Numbered from the stretch's first letter, positions 20,518 through 33,989 are shown. The stretch is DNA of 64,000 bases from Diplolepis rosae (GCA_030998225.1 JAPYXD010000308.1:4350001-4414000), one strand, 5' to 3'. Numbers and translations are program-made. The notes: generated from the letters alone by a model not told the origin.

Positions 20518-22300
20518 AAGTGTGCCAAAGCTCAATTCAATCTGATAATTCTATCGAGAGTTATGCCGCACACGACCTACTACAGACAGACAGACAGACA
20601 CTTTCGTAAAAACCGTTTTTTCTGACTTAGCGGGTCTCAAAACGTAAAGATTTGATGAAAATTTCGAAAGTCATTTTTCACATAAAACCAATAACTTCTC
20701 ATCCATGATGAGAATGTAAAAAAAAGAATTAAAAATACGAAAATAAAAAATTAAACTTTTTAAAAATAAGAAACTAATTCTCTTTCTATTGCGTACATCT
20801 TCAAATTATAATAATTAAATATTGATTTTTCATTCATGTACTTATCTTTCACTGACAGAAAGTTAATTTAGCAATGCATGTTCACTGTAACCTGTTTCAA
20901 TATCAAAATGATACTATAAAGCAAAATAAAATACACATAAAGTAACATTGAAACACTTTACACGTCGCTTTTCCTTGCTTTGTTTACCAATTCTTTATTT
21001 TCTTCAATATAATATTTAAATGTAAATTTTTCAAGGGCGCTTACTGTTTTCTGGTATCTCAGCGGGTGGAGGGGATTGGAGGGAGATACATTTAGCGCCT
21101 CTATAATGCTTTCGAGGAACTAATTTGATTGGAACCTACGGTGTGGTGAGAGGCAAGAGGAGACCGGTAAAAACCCGCCGAAAGCGACGTCTGCATTTAA
21201 GTCTACCGAACTATAATTGGCCGCATCTATTTTGACTGCTCCGATGTAAGACTATATGCGCATGTGCAGTTCAATTTTTACATTATATTCCTCTGTAACA
21301 GAATACACAACTTTCCGTTACTCTCAGCTGTAACGGAAAAACACATAAAAATTTTTTCGGTGGATTCGAGAAAGAATTATCGATTTTTCAAGTTTCGCGA
21401 GTATTTCGCAGGTAAAAATTAATGCATTCAGTAAATGAATAATGTATAGACCGAATTCAAGCGGACTGTCAGTGAAATAAAGTGCTCTTTATAAATAATG
21501 TTGAAAAGTCAGTGGCAGCTGTCATTAAAATGAAACAATTTTTGTAAATATTGCCTTCTGTAATCGGTGCTCGGTAGGAGATCGCTCACCTCTTGCAGAC
21601 TACAGCCTGCAATGATAATACACAACTAAAATTATAATTAATGCGATTTTTTTCTACAGAATTCGCTTTTCATGCTAGAACAATTATTCAAAATTTTGTG
21701 AGTTAATATTTGCTAGTCAAACTTTTCATCCACACTATTTTTTGCAACTGTAATTTAAAAAATTGACCACAAACATAATAAATATGCATTATTTCGAAAA
21801 GGATGAATATTTATACAAAATTAGTAATCTTCCAAATTTCCCATAACACCTTCTCATTAAATAAAGATAGTTCAGAATTCATAAATGCACACATGATGAG
21901 TGTCCACATGATGAGCAGTGATAATTTATTGCAGCTTATTGTACGTAGAAGACTGTATTCTATATTTTTTAGTGTAACTATTACGTGTTGCTTTGTTGAG
22001 AAAAATATTGCAATAAAGACGTTTTATACGTTTTAAGGAAGTCAAGTTTAAAACTTGCACATATTTTAAAACGATATTATGAAGTTACGTTTATTAATTC
22101 TATTATCATTGGTAAAATACGCAATTGAAATAAAAGTATCTTAATTAAATTTACAAGCTGTAAAACCGTGGATCAACCAGGCTACGTGACAGATAATTCT
22201 CGTCCTTGTTTTTATCTCTGAAAAATAAAATTATTGTATTTATTCCTACACCTGCTAATTCAAATTTGATCCCAGAATCATAATTGCAATGTTTTAAATG
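20518..22300. other. Mostly unassigned AT-rich sequence
   Basis: A CAGA microsatellite lies near 20583-20600. The open frame ending at 20625 includes that microsatellite and has no domain. Around 21060-21260 the base composition is more balanced, but nothing is recognised. The open frame at 21803-22036 has no support. Confidence 0.35.
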
Positions 22301-22347
22301 TTTTTTTAATCGTTTTTTCAATCGTTCTTTTAATCGTTCTCTGACCG
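22301..22347. repeat. Short tandem TTTTTTAATCG repeat
   Basis: Four degenerate units of 11-12 bp ending in AATCG or GACCG. Confidence 0.55.
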
Positions 22348-22381
22348 TACTCTCAATGGGGTCCGCTAAGCTTTATGCCAT

Positions 22382-22573
22382 TGTCATGATGAGTTAGCGA
22401 CCTAGGGTTGGCAGCACTACCCACACTTGGCGCGGCCCCCTCCCCTCCCGACTAGAGGCAGTCTAGCCCGAGCACTCATGGGCTCAACACGCGTCTTCGT
22501 CTTACTCAATAAAGACATATTTAATTACTAATGGCACGTCTCATTTATTTCATGAACTTCACACAACATAACA
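22382..22573 (+). mobile_element. 5' LTR of a Gypsy-like retrotransposon, about 192 bp
   Basis: The right end is fixed by the primer-binding site that starts at 22574. The left end is inferred: TGTCATGATGA at 22382 matches 8 of 11 bases of the inverse of the terminal CAACATAACA region, giving TG...CA ends. An AATAAA signal lies near 22509. A longer LTR beginning further left is possible. Confidence 0.55.
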
Positions 22574-22590
22574 TGGCGCAGTCGGTAGAG
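22574..22590 (+). other. Primer-binding site (TGGCGCAGTCGG type)
   Basis: TGGCGCAGTCGGTAGAG follows the LTR with no spacer. From memory, several insect Gypsy elements use a similar site matched to a serine tRNA; the tRNA should be checked. Confidence 0.7.
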
Positions 22591-22932
22591 TCGTCGGGAA
22601 CAGTGTAAAGATTCTCGTCGTTCGTGATTATCGTACAACACGATAAGTATATTTATCTCCTTCGTTTTTCCCTTTGCCCTGCGTCCACCCCTAGAGTGGC
22701 GTAGAGCAAATAAAACGTGCGAGTACCGCGAGTGAGTACAAGGCAGAGCACGTGGCTCGCTAGAAGCCGGGAGAAAAACGCATAAAGTGTCAAGCTAGAG
22801 GCAAACGGAAATTCAGTTCCAGGAAACGTGTCCGAACGCGCGCTTGAAGAGAAGTCGCAGGAGACGACAACACGCGAGAACACGGACAGCAACCGTACAG
22901 ACGCAGATTCGGTATTAGAAAATATTGACACA

Positions 22933-23735
22933 ATGGAGGCCTCTACCATGAAGACACCACCACCACTGTCGTTTGACGGCAATATCAAGGAAAACTGGAA
23001 AAAGTGGAAACAAAGGTTCGATCTGTACATGGAAGCCACTGCCCTAGACACAAAGCCTGAAGCAAGAAGAATCGCTGTTTTCCTACATACGATAGGAGAG
23101 GAAGCGTTAGAAAAATATAATACGTTTAATCTAAGTGCAGATGACAAAAAGAAATTCGATGCAGTAGCGGCGGCATTTGAGAATTACTGCACGCCGAAAG
23201 CGAACGAAACTGTAGAAAGACATGTGTTTTTCACGCGCGTGCAACAGAGCGGTGAAAATTTCACAAATTATTTAACAGACTTAAAAAAGTTAAGTGCTAC
23301 GTGTGGTTTTGGTGCGCTTCAAGACAGTCTAATAAAAGACAGAATCGTGTGTGGAATGCGCGACACTGAACTAAGAAATCGCCTACTACGTGAGGACGAT
23401 TTAAATCTAGAAAAGTGCATAAAAATCTGCCGAGCAGTAGAGCTGGCAGAGATTCAAACGAAAACGATTGGTGAAGAATCTAAAATTCATGCGGTGAACA
23501 GGAAAACCGAAAAGCACGCGGCGGCTGGCAATTCTTGGAAGCAGACCTCGAGCGGCGCGCGCGGCAACAACACGGGCGGAAGTGGCAAGGCGCGCGGCGG
23601 CATCAACAACAAGGCAAGCGGTGGCGCTGGGAGAAGCTCGCCATCTTCGTCCAACCAACAGCGGACATCCTGCCAGCGATGCGGCCGTCAGCATGCGTAT
23701 CGTCAATGCTCGGCGTTCGGTAAAGAATGTAATGT
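22933..23735 (+). pseudogene. Gypsy-like gag, truncated by the Penelope insertion
   Basis: Gag builds the retrotransposon particle and binds its RNA. The frame is open from 22828, but the first ATG is at 22933 (METs before it are absent), so that start is preferred. A capsid-like region opens with LSFDGNIKENWKKWKQRFDLY and includes FFTRVQQSGENFTNYLTDL. A glycine- and serine-rich linker follows, then a zinc knuckle CQRCGRQHAYRQC and the start of a second (FGKEC). The frame then runs into foreign sequence at about 23736 and stops at 23772. Protease, RT and integrase, which should follow, are not in the window. Confidence 0.85.
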
Positions 23736-23783
23736 ATTCTGTAATATTTATTTTGGCTTGGGGTCAGCTTAGTTTCTAATTAT

Positions 23784-23803
23784 TTATGTCATCGAGGACA
23801 TAA
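23784..23803. other. 7-bp stem hairpin next to the hammerhead-like core
   Basis: TTATGTC, loop ATCGAG, GACATAA. The same hairpin lies at about 60653-60672 in block A2. It may be part of the ribozyme region or a separate RNA structure of the terminal repeat. Confidence 0.5.
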
Positions 23804-23820
23804 ACATTAGGAAGGCAAAC

Positions 23821-23850
23821 GTTTCGGCCACAGATGGGGGCCCTCTTCAG
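23821..23850 (-). ncRNA. Hammerhead-ribozyme-like core in block A1
   Basis: On the minus strand CTGAAGA (23850-23844) is followed by GGGCC...TGGCC and GAAAC (23825-23821). These match the hammerhead core pattern CUGANGA, stem II, GAAA. An ATGTC or ATGTT that could be the cleavage site lies downstream, in the order of a type I hammerhead. Stem II needs a bulged G, and stem I is not convincing. PLE terminal repeats are known to carry hammerheads, which raises the prior. Confidence 0.35.
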
Positions 23851-26800
23851 TGCCAATTAGCTTAATTGTAACCTTTAAATATTTATTAACTAATACATGC
23901 AATTAAGAAATATATGGTATTTTTTGTTTTTTTGTTTTTTTTTTCTTTTGCTTATTAATTAAAAATAGAGTAAACATGCAGAAAAACTTATGAGTAAGCG
24001 AGTTTCTAGGTGTGAAGAACAAGGCCGTTCCAAAGACTGCTCCAACAAGTAATCCTCTCCCACAGGAACCGTGAAAAATGCGGCCGCGGAACGCCCTCCC
24101 TCAAGGGCACATATATAAACACAATTATTTCAAACCAGAAAGAAACAACACACGGGAGAATATAACGTGGGTCCTTGGTAAAGCACGCACAGCAAACCAC
24201 ACATATGCACGAGCACCAGAAGTAAAGGACACTGAAGTTAAAACAATCAGAACATTGCAATTGGTACAGAAAAATTTTTATTTATTTTCTCAAAAACCAC
24301 AGAGATGACAGACGGATGTAAGTCCACCACTCTGCCACATGGCTAGAAGAAAACTGATTTGGGAATAACATGTGTTTAGGAAGACAAGTGTTCAGAGTTT
24401 GACGTATATGGAGAGCATTCTCCATGATAGGTCAGGTTCCAACACCAAGGGTTATACACAGTCAAAATTTACTTTAATGTCCCCGGCACTTGAGATTCCT
24501 ATGTGCTCAAGCGTCCAAGGAAAGCAAACCCCTACCACGTGTTCGAAGAATTCTGTAAGGAAAGGCACTCAATACGGTCCCGGCGTCGTAAAAATTATAC
24601 ACATTTTTGTGGATATAGAAAGTAAAATGCAGCTAAGGTGGAAATTCACGAAAAATTAATTTCCTGGTTTTTCGAAACCTCTGATTCTTAATAACTGGAA
24701 CCCGGAAAAATACAATATTAAGTTTATAAGTATGATGTCCGAGTTTTTCGGATTATAAGACTGCTGTAAGTGGTAAAATATTACGCGAGCTATTCAAACT
24801 CTGATTTGAATAGAGAGATCAATTAATACGGTAGCACTACGGATTCTGAGACTAATAAAAAGTTGCAAAGTGATGCGCGAGCACTTCAGACTCTGACTTT
24901 AAGTGAGGTGGCCAAGTAATGCGCGAGTTCTTGGGAGTATGAGAATTTTTATAAAGTGGCCAAGTAATACGCGAGATTTCCGGACTCTGACTTTAAGTAA
25001 GGTGGCCAAGTAATGCGTGAATTTTTAGGAGTATAAGAATTTTTATAAAGTGGCCAAGTAATACGCGAGATTTCCGGGCTCTGACTTAAAATAAGGTGGC
25101 CAAGTAATGCGCGAGTTCTTAGGAGTATAAGAGTTTTTATAAGTAGCCAAGTAATACGCGAGTTAAACGAAGTCTGTCTTAAAAAGAGTGGCCAAGTAAT
25201 GCGCGAATTCTTAGGAGTATAAGAATTGTTATAAAGTGGCCAACTAATACGCGAGATTTCCGGACTCTGACTTAAAGTAAAGTGGCCAAGTAATGCGCGA
25301 GTTCTTAGGATTATAAGAATTTTTCTAAAGTGGCCAAGTAATACGCGAGATTTCCGGACTCTGACTTTAAATAAGGTGGCCAAGTAATGCGCGAATTCTT
25401 AGGAGTATAAGAATTGTTATAAAGTGACCAAGTAATACGCGAATTCATAGGAGTATAAGAATTTTTCTAAAGTGGTCAAGTAGTACGCGAGATTTCGGGA
25501 CTCTGACTTTAAGTAAGGTGGCCAAGTAATACGCGAGTTCTTAGGAGTATAAGAATTTTTATAAGAGGCCAACTAATACGCGAGATTTCCGGACTCTGAC
25601 CTTAAATAAGGTGGCCAAGTAATGCGCGAATTCTTAGGAGTATAAGAATTGTTATAAAGTGGCCAACTAATACGCGAGATTTCCGGACTCTGACTTAAAG
25701 TAAAGTGGCCAAGTAATGCGCGAGTTCTTAGGATTATAAGAATTTTTCTAAAGTGGCCAAGTAATACGCGAGATTTCCGGACTCTGACTTTAAATAAGGT
25801 GGCCAAGTAATGCGCGAATTCTTAGGAGTATAAGAATTTTTCTAAAGTGGCCAAGTAATACGCGAGATTTCCGGACTCTGACCTTAAGTAAGGTGGCCAA
25901 GTAATGCGCGAGTTCAATGGACCTCATGACTGATATAAATACATAAGTGGCCTCGTAATACGCGAGTTAGACGAAGCCTGTCCTGAAAAGAGTGGCCAAA
26001 TAATGCGCGAGATTTCCGGACTCTGACTTTAAGTAAGGTGGCCAAGTAATGCGCGAGTTCTTCTGAGTATAAGAATTTTTATAAGTAGCCAAGTAATACG
26101 CGAGTTACACGAAGTCTGTCTTGAAAAGAGTGGCCAAGTAATGCGCGAATTCTTAGGAGTATACGAATGGTTATACAGTGTCCAACTACTTCGCGAGATT
26201 TCCGGACTCTGACTAGAACTAAAGTGGCCAAGTAATGCGCGAGTTCTTAGAAGTATAAGATTTTTACAAGTGGCCAACTAATACGCGAGTTAAACGAAGT
26301 CTGTCTTGAAAAGAGTGGCCAAGTAATGCGCGAATTCTTAGGAGTAAGAGAATTTCTATAAAGTGGCTAAGTAATACGTGAAAATTCCGTACTCTGACTT
26401 AAAGTAAAGTGTCCAAGTAATGCGCGAGTTCTTAGGAGTGTAAGAATTTTTATAGAGTGGCCAAGTAATACGCGAATTCATAGGAGTATAAGAATTTTTC
26501 TAAAGTGGTCAAGTAGTACGCGAGATTTCCGGACTCTGACTTTAAGTAAGGTGGCCAAGTAATGCGCGAGTTCTTAGGAGTATAAGAATTTTTATAAGTA
26601 GCCAAGTAATACGCGAGTTAAACGAAGTCTGTCTTAAAAAGAGTGGCCAAGTAATGCGCGAATTCTTAGGAGTATAAGAATTTTTCTAAAGTGGCCAAGT
26701 AATACGCGAGATTTCCGGACTCTGACTTTAAATAAGGTGGCCAAGTAATGCGCGAATTCTTAGGAGTATAAGAATTTTTATAAAGTGGCCAAGTAATACG

Positions 26801-29800
26801 CGAGATTTCCGGGCTCTGACTTAAAATAAGGTGGCCAAGTAATGCGCGAGTTCTTAGGAGTATAAGAGTTTTTATAAGTAGCCAAGTAATACGCGAGTTA
26901 AACGCAGTCTGTCTTGAAAAGAGTGGCCAAGTAATGCGCGAATTCTTAGGAGTATAAGAATTGCTATAAAGTGGCCAAGTAATACGCGAGATTTCCGGAC
27001 TCTGACTTAAAGTAAAGTGGCCAAGTAATGCGCGAGTTCTTAGGATTATAAGAATTTTTCTAAAGTGGCCAAGTAATACGCGAGATTTCCGGACTCTGAA
27101 TTTAAATAAGGTGGCCAAGTAATGCGCGAATTCTTAGGAGTATAAGAATTTTTCTAAAGTGGCCAAGTAATACGCGAGTTACACGAAGTCTGTCTTGAAA
27201 AGAGTGGCCAAGTAATGCGCGAATTCTTAGGAGTATAAGAATTGTTATAAAGTGGCCAACTAATACGCGAGATTTCCGGACTCTGACTAGAACTAAAGTG
27301 GCCAAGTAATGCGCGAGTTCTTAGAAGTATAAGAATTTTTACAAGTGGCCAAGTAATACGCGAGTTAAACGAAGTCTGTCTTGAAAAGAGTGGCCAAGTA
27401 ATGCGCGAATTCTTAGGAGTAAGAGAATTTTTATAAAGTGGCCAAGTAATACGTGAAAATTCCGTACTCTGACTTAAAGTAAAGTGGCCAAGTAATGCGC
27501 GAGTTCTTAGGAGTGTAAGAATTTTTATAAAGTGGCCAAGTAATACGCGAATTCATAGGAGTATAAGAATTTTTCTAAAGTGGTCAAGTAGTACGCGAGA
27601 TTTCCGGATTCTGACTTTAAGTAAGGTGGCCAAGTAATGCGCGAGTTCTTAGGAGTATAAGAATTTTTATAAGTAGCCAAGTAATATGCGAGTTACACGA
27701 AGTCTGTCTTGAAAAGAGTGGCCAAGTAATGAGCGAATTCTTAGGAGTATAAGAATTTTTCTAAAGTGGCCAAGTAATACGCGAGATTTCCGGACTCTGA
27801 CATTAAATAAGGTGGCCAAGTAATGCGCGAATTCTTAGGAGTATAAGAATTTTTATAAAGTGGCCAAGTAATACGCGAGATTTCCGGGCTCTGACTTAAA
27901 ATAAGGTGGCCAAGTAATGCGCGAATTCTTAGGAGTATAAGAATTTTTATAAAGTGGCCAAGTAATACGCGAATTCATAGGAGTATAAGAATTTTTCTAA
28001 AGTGGCCAAGTAGTACGCGAGATTTCCGGACTCTGACTTTAAGTAAGGTGGCCAAGTAATACGCGAGTTCTTAGGAGTATAAGAATTTTTATAAGAGGCC
28101 AACTAATACGCGAGATGTCCGGACTCTGACTTTAAATAAGGTGGCCAAGTAATGCGCGAATTCTTAGGAGTATAAGAATTTTTCTAAAGTGGCCAAGTAA
28201 TACGCGAGTTACACGAAGTCTGTCTTGAAAAGAGTGGCCAAGTAATGCGCGAATTCTTAGGAGTATAAGAATTGTTATAAAGTGGCCAACTAATACGCGA
28301 GATTTCCGGACTCTGACTAGAACTAAAGTGGCCAAGTAATGCGCGAGTTCTTAGAAGTATAAGAATTTTTACAAGTGGCCAACTAATACGCGAGTTAAAC
28401 GAAGTCTGTCTTGAAAAGAGACGCCAAGTAATGCGCGAATTTTTAGGAGTATAAGAATTTTTATAAATAGGCCAAGAAATACGTGAAAATTCCGTACTCT
28501 GACTTAAAGTAAAGTGTCCAAGTAATGCGCGAGTTCTTAGGAGTGTAAGAATTTTTATAGAGTGGCCAAGTAATACGCGAATTCATAGGAGTATAAGAAT
28601 TTTTCTAAAGTGGTCAAGTAGTACGCGAGATTTCCGGAATCTGACTTTAAGTAAGGTGGCCAAGTAATGCGTGAGTTCTTAGGAGTATAAGAATTTTTAT
28701 AAGTAGCCAAGTAATACGCGAGTTACACGAAGTCTGTCTTGAAAAGAGTGGCCAAGTAATGCGCGAATTCTTAGGAGTATAAGAATTTTTCTAAAGTGGC
28801 CAAGTAATACGCGAGATTTCCGGACTCTGACTTTAAGTAAGGTGGCCAAGTAATGCGCGAATTCTTAGGAGTATAAGAATTTTTATAAAGTGGCCAAGTA
28901 ATACGCGAGATTTCCGGGCTCTGACTTAAAATAAGGTGGCCAAGTAATGCGCGAGTTCTTAGGAGTATAAGAGTTTTTATAAGTAGCCAAGTAATACGCG
29001 AGTTAAAAGAAGTCTGTCTCAAAAAGAGTGGCCAAGTAATGCGCGAATTCTTAGGAGTATAAGAATTGCTATAAAGTGGCCAACTAATACGCGAGATTTC
29101 CGGACTCTGACTTAAAGTAAAGTGGCCAAGTAATGCGCGAGTTCTTAGGATTATAAGAATTTTTCTAAAGTGGCCAAGTAATACGCGAGATTTCCGGACT
29201 CTGAATTTAAATAAGGTGGCCAAGTAATGCGCGAATTCTTAGGAGTATAAGAATTTTTCTAAAGTGGCCAAGTAATACGCGAGTTACACGAAGTCTGTCT
29301 TGAAAAGAGTGGCCAAGTAATGCGCGAATTCTTAGGAGTATAAGAATTGTTATAAAGTGGCCAACTAATACGCGAGATTTCCGGACTCTGACTTGAAGTA
29401 AAGTGGCCAAGTAATGCGCGAGTTCTTAGAAGTATAAGAATTTTTACAAGTGGCCAACTAATACGCGAGTTAAACGAAGTCTGTCTTGAAAAGAGTGGCC
29501 AAGTAATGCGCGAATTCTTAGGAGTAAGAGAATTTTTAAAAAGTGGCCAAGTAATACGAGATAATTCCGTACTCTGACTTAAAGTAAAGTGGCCAAGTAA
29601 TGCGCGAGTTCTTAGGAGTGTAAGAATTTTTATAAAGTGGCCAAGTAATACGCGAATTCATAGGAGTATAAGAATTTTTCTAAAGTGGTCAAGTAGTACG
29701 CGAGATTTCCGGACTCTGACTTTAAGTAAGGTGGCCAAGTAATGCGCGAGTTCTTAGGAGTATAAGAATTTTTATAAGTAGCCAAGTAATACGCGAGTTA

Positions 29801-32800
29801 AACGAAGTCTGTCTTAAAAAGAGTGGCCAAGTAATGCGCGAATTCTTAGGAGTATAAGAATTTTTCTAAAGTGGCCAAGTAATACGCGAGATTTCCGGAC
29901 TCTGACATAAAGTAAGGTGGCCAAGTAATGCGCGAATTCTTAGGAGTATAAGAATTTTTATAAAGTGGCCAAGTAATACGCGAGATTTCCGGGCTCTGAC
30001 TTAAAATAAGGTGGCCAAGTAATGCGCGAATTCTTAGGAGTATAAGAATTTTTATAAAGTTGCCAAGTAATACGCGAATTCATAGGAGTATAAGAATTTT
30101 TCTAAAGTGGCCAAGTAGTACGCGAGATTTCCGGACTCTGACTTTATTTAAGGTGGCCGAGTACTACTCGAGTTCATTGGACTAAGAGAATTTTTATAGG
30201 AGGCCAACTAATACGCGAGATGTCCGGACTCTGACCTTAAATAAGGTGGCCAAGTAATGCGCGAATTCTTAGGAGTATAAGAATTGTTATAAAGTGGCCA
30301 ACTAATACGCGAGATTTCCGGACTCTGACTTAAAGTAAAGTGGCCAAGTAATGCGCGAGTTCTTAGGATTATAAGAATTTTTCTAAAGTGGCCAAGTAAT
30401 ACGCGAGATTTCCGGACTCTGACTTTAAATAAGGTGGGCAAGTAATGCGCGAATTCTTAGGAGTATAAGAATTTTTCTAAAGTGGCCAAGTAATACGCGA
30501 GATTTCCGGACTCTGACCTTAAGTAAGGTGGCCAAGTAATGCGCGAGTTCAATGGACCTCATGACTGATATAAATACATAAGTGGCCTCGTAATACGCGA
30601 GTTAGACGAAGCCTGTCCTGAAAAGAGTGGCCAAATAATGCGCGAGATTTCCGGACTCTGACTTTAAGTAAGGTGGCCAAGTAATGCGCGAGTTCTTCTG
30701 AGTATAAGAATTTTTATAAGTAGCCAAGTAATCCGAGTGTTAAACGAAGTCTGTGTTAATAAGAGTGGCCAAGTAATGCGCGAATTCTTAGGAGTATAAG
30801 AATTGCTATAAAGTGGCCAACTAATACGCGAGATTTCCGGACTCTGACTTAAAGTAAAGTGGCCAAGTAATGCGCGAGTTCTTAGGATTATAAGAATTTT
30901 TCTAAAGTGGCCAAGTAATACGCGAGATTTCCGGACTCTGACTTTAAATAAGGTGGCCAAGTAATGCGCGAATTCTTAGGAGTATAAGAATTTTTATAAA
31001 GTGGCCAAGTAATACGCGAATTCATAGGAGTATAAGAATTTTTCTAAAGTGGCCAAGTAGTACGCGAGATTTCCGGACTCTGACTTTAAGTAAGGTGGCC
31101 AAGTAATACGCGAGTTCTTAGGAGTATAAGAATTTTTATAAGAGGCCAACTAATACGCGAGATTTCCGGACTCTGACCTTAAATAAGGTGGCCAAGTAAT
31201 GCGCGAATTCTTAGGAGTATAAGAATTGTTATAAAGTGGCCAACTAATACGCGAGATTTCCGGACTCTGACTTAAAGTAAAGTGGCCAAGTAATGCGCGA
31301 GTTCTTAGGATTATAAGAATTTTTCTAAAGTGGCCAAGTAATACGCGAGATTTCCGGACTCTGACTTTAAATAAGGTGGCCAAGTAATACGCGAGTTCTT
31401 AGGAGTATAAGAATTTTTATAAGTGGCCAACTAATAAGCGAGATTTCCGGACACTGACGTTGAATAAGGTGGCCAAGTACTGCGCGAATTCTTAGGAGTA
31501 TAAGAATTGTTATAAAGTGGCCAACTAATACGCGAGATTTCCGGACTCTGACTTAAAGTAAAGTGGCCAAGTAATGCGCGAGTTCTTAGGATTATAAGAA
31601 TTTTTCTAAAGTGGCCAAGTAATACGCGAGATTTCCGGACTCTGACTTTAAATAAGGTGGCCAAGTAATGCGCGAATTCTTAGGAGTATAAGAATTTTTC
31701 TAAAGTGGCCAAGTAATACGCGAGATTTCCGGACTCTGACCTTAAGTAAGGTGGCCAAGTAATGCGCGAGTTCAATGGACCTCATGACTGATATAAATAC
31801 ATAAGTGGCCTCGTAATACGCGAGTTAGACGAAGCCTGTCCTGAAAAGAGTGGCCAAATAATGCGCGAGATTTCCGGACTCTGACTTTAAGTAAGGTGGC
31901 CAAGTAATGCGCGAGTTCTTCTGAGTATAAGAATTTTTATAAGTAGCCAAGTAATACGCGAGTTACACGAAGTCTGTCTTGAAAAGAGTGGCCAAGTAAT
32001 GCGTGAATTCTTAGGAGTATAAGAATTGTTATAAAGTGGCCAACTAATACGCGAGATTTCCGGACTCTGACTAGAACTAAAGTGGCCAAGTAATGCGCGA
32101 GTTCTTAGAAGTATAAGAATTTTTACAAGTGGCCAACTAATGCGCGAGTTAAACGAAGTCTGTATTGAAAAGAGTGGCCAAGTAATGCGCGAATTCTTAG
32201 GAGTAAGAGAATTTTTATAAAGTGGCCAAGTAATACGTGAAAATTCCGTACTCTGACTTAAAGTAAAGTGGCCAAGTAATGCGCGAGTTCTTAGGAGTGT
32301 AAGAATTTTTATAAAGTGGCCAAGTAATACGCGAATTCATAGGAGTATAAGAATTTTTCTAAAGTGGTCAAGTAGTACGCGAGATTTCCGGACTCTGACT
32401 TTAAGTAAGGTGGCCAAGTAATGCGCGAGTTCTTAGGAGTATAAGAATTTTTATAAGTAGCCAAGTAATACGCGAGTTAAACGAAGTCTGTCTTAAAAAG
32501 AGTGGCCAAGTAATGCGCGAATTCATAGGCGTATAAGAATTTTTCTAAAGTGGCCAAGTGATACGCGAGATTTCCGGACTCTGACTTTAAATAAGGTAGC
32601 CAAGTAATGCGCGAATTCTTAGGAGTATAAGAATTTTTATAAAGTGGCCAAGTAATACGCGAGATTTCCGGACTCTGACTTAAAATAAGGTGGCCAAGTA
32701 ATGCGCGAATTCTTAGGAGTGTAAGAATTTTTATAAAGTGGCCAAGTAATACGCGAATTCATAGGAGTATAAGAATTTTTCTAAAGTGGCCAAGTAGTAC

Positions 32801-33989
32801 GCGAGATTTCCGGACTCTGACTTTAAGTAAGGTGGCCAAGTAATACGCGAGTTCTTAGGAGTATAAGAATTTTTATAAGTAGCCAAGTAATACGCGAGTT
32901 AAACGAAGTCTGTCTTAAAAAGAGTGGCCAAGTAATGCGCGAATTCTTAGGAGTATAAGAATTTTTATAAAGTGGCCAAGTAATACGCGAGATTTCCGGA
33001 CTCTGACCTTAAGTAAGGTGGCCAAGTAATGCGCGAGTTCTTAGGATTATAAGAATTTTTCTAAAGTGGCCAAGTAATACGCGAGATTTCCGGACTCTGA
33101 CCTTAAGTAAGGTGGCCAAGTAATGCGCGAGTTCTTAGGAGTATAAGAATTTTTCTAAAGTGGTCAAGTAATACGCGAGATTTCCGGACTCTGACTTTAA
33201 ATAAGGTGGCCAAGTAATGCGCGAATTCTTAGGAGTATAAGAATTTTTCTAAAGTGGCCAAGTAATACGCGAGATTTCCGGACTATGACCTTAAGTAAGG
33301 TGGCCAAGTAATGCGCGAGTTCAATGGACCACATGACTGATATAAAGACATTAGTGGTCTCGTAATACTCGAGTTAAACGAAGTCTGTCTTTAATAGAGT
33401 GTCCAAGTAATGCGCGAATTCTTAGGAGTGTAAGAATTTTTATAAAGTGGCCAAGTAATGCGCGAGATTTCCGGACTCTGACTTAAAGTAAAGTGGCCAA
33501 GTAATGCGCGAGTTCTTAGGATTATAAGAATTTTCCTAAAGTGGCCAAGTAATACGCGAGATTTCCGGACTCTGACTTTAAATAAGGTGGCCAAGTAATG
33601 CGCGAATTCTTAGGAGTATAAGAATTTTTCTAAAGTGGCCAAGTAATACGCGAGATTTCCGGACTCTGACCTTAAGTAAGGTGGCCAAGTAATGCGCGAG
33701 TTCAATGGACCACAGGACTGATATAAATACATAAGTGGTCTCGTAATACGCGAGTTAAACGAAGTCTGTCTTGAAAAGAGTGGCCAAGTAATGCGCGAAT
33801 TCTTAGGAGTGTAAGAATTGTTATAAAGTGGCCAACTAATACGCGAGATTTCCGGACTCTGACTTAAAGTAAAGTGGCCAAGTAATACGCGAGTTCTTAG
33901 GATTATAAGAATTTTTCTAAAGTGGCCAAGTAATACGCGAGATTTCCGGGCTCTGACTTAAAATAAGGTGGCCAAGTAATGCGCGAATT

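Larger units (their letters stand above)
23736..24740 (-). repeat. Block A1: non-satellite part of the 3' Penelope terminal repeat
   Basis: About 1.0 kb, repeated at 60605-61611. In PLE sense its 3' edge abuts gag. It contains a T-rich tract (A-rich in PLE sense) near 23920-23945, a hairpin at 23784-23803 and a hammerhead-like core. The only length difference seen from A2 is in the T tract. Open frames inside are short, overlap each other on both strands and are kept only because the block is duplicated, so they are not called as genes. Confidence 0.8.

Noticed and set aside
21803..22036. 77-residue plus-strand frame
   Set aside because: No domain, AT-rich codons and no neighbouring gene.
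22653..23147. 164-residue minus-strand frame over the gag start
   Set aside because: Antisense shadow of gag and its leader.
24006..24659. Open frames in block A (84, 76 and 95 residues) duplicated exactly at 60877-61530
   Set aside because: They are identical only because the whole block is duplicated. They overlap on opposite strands and have no domain.
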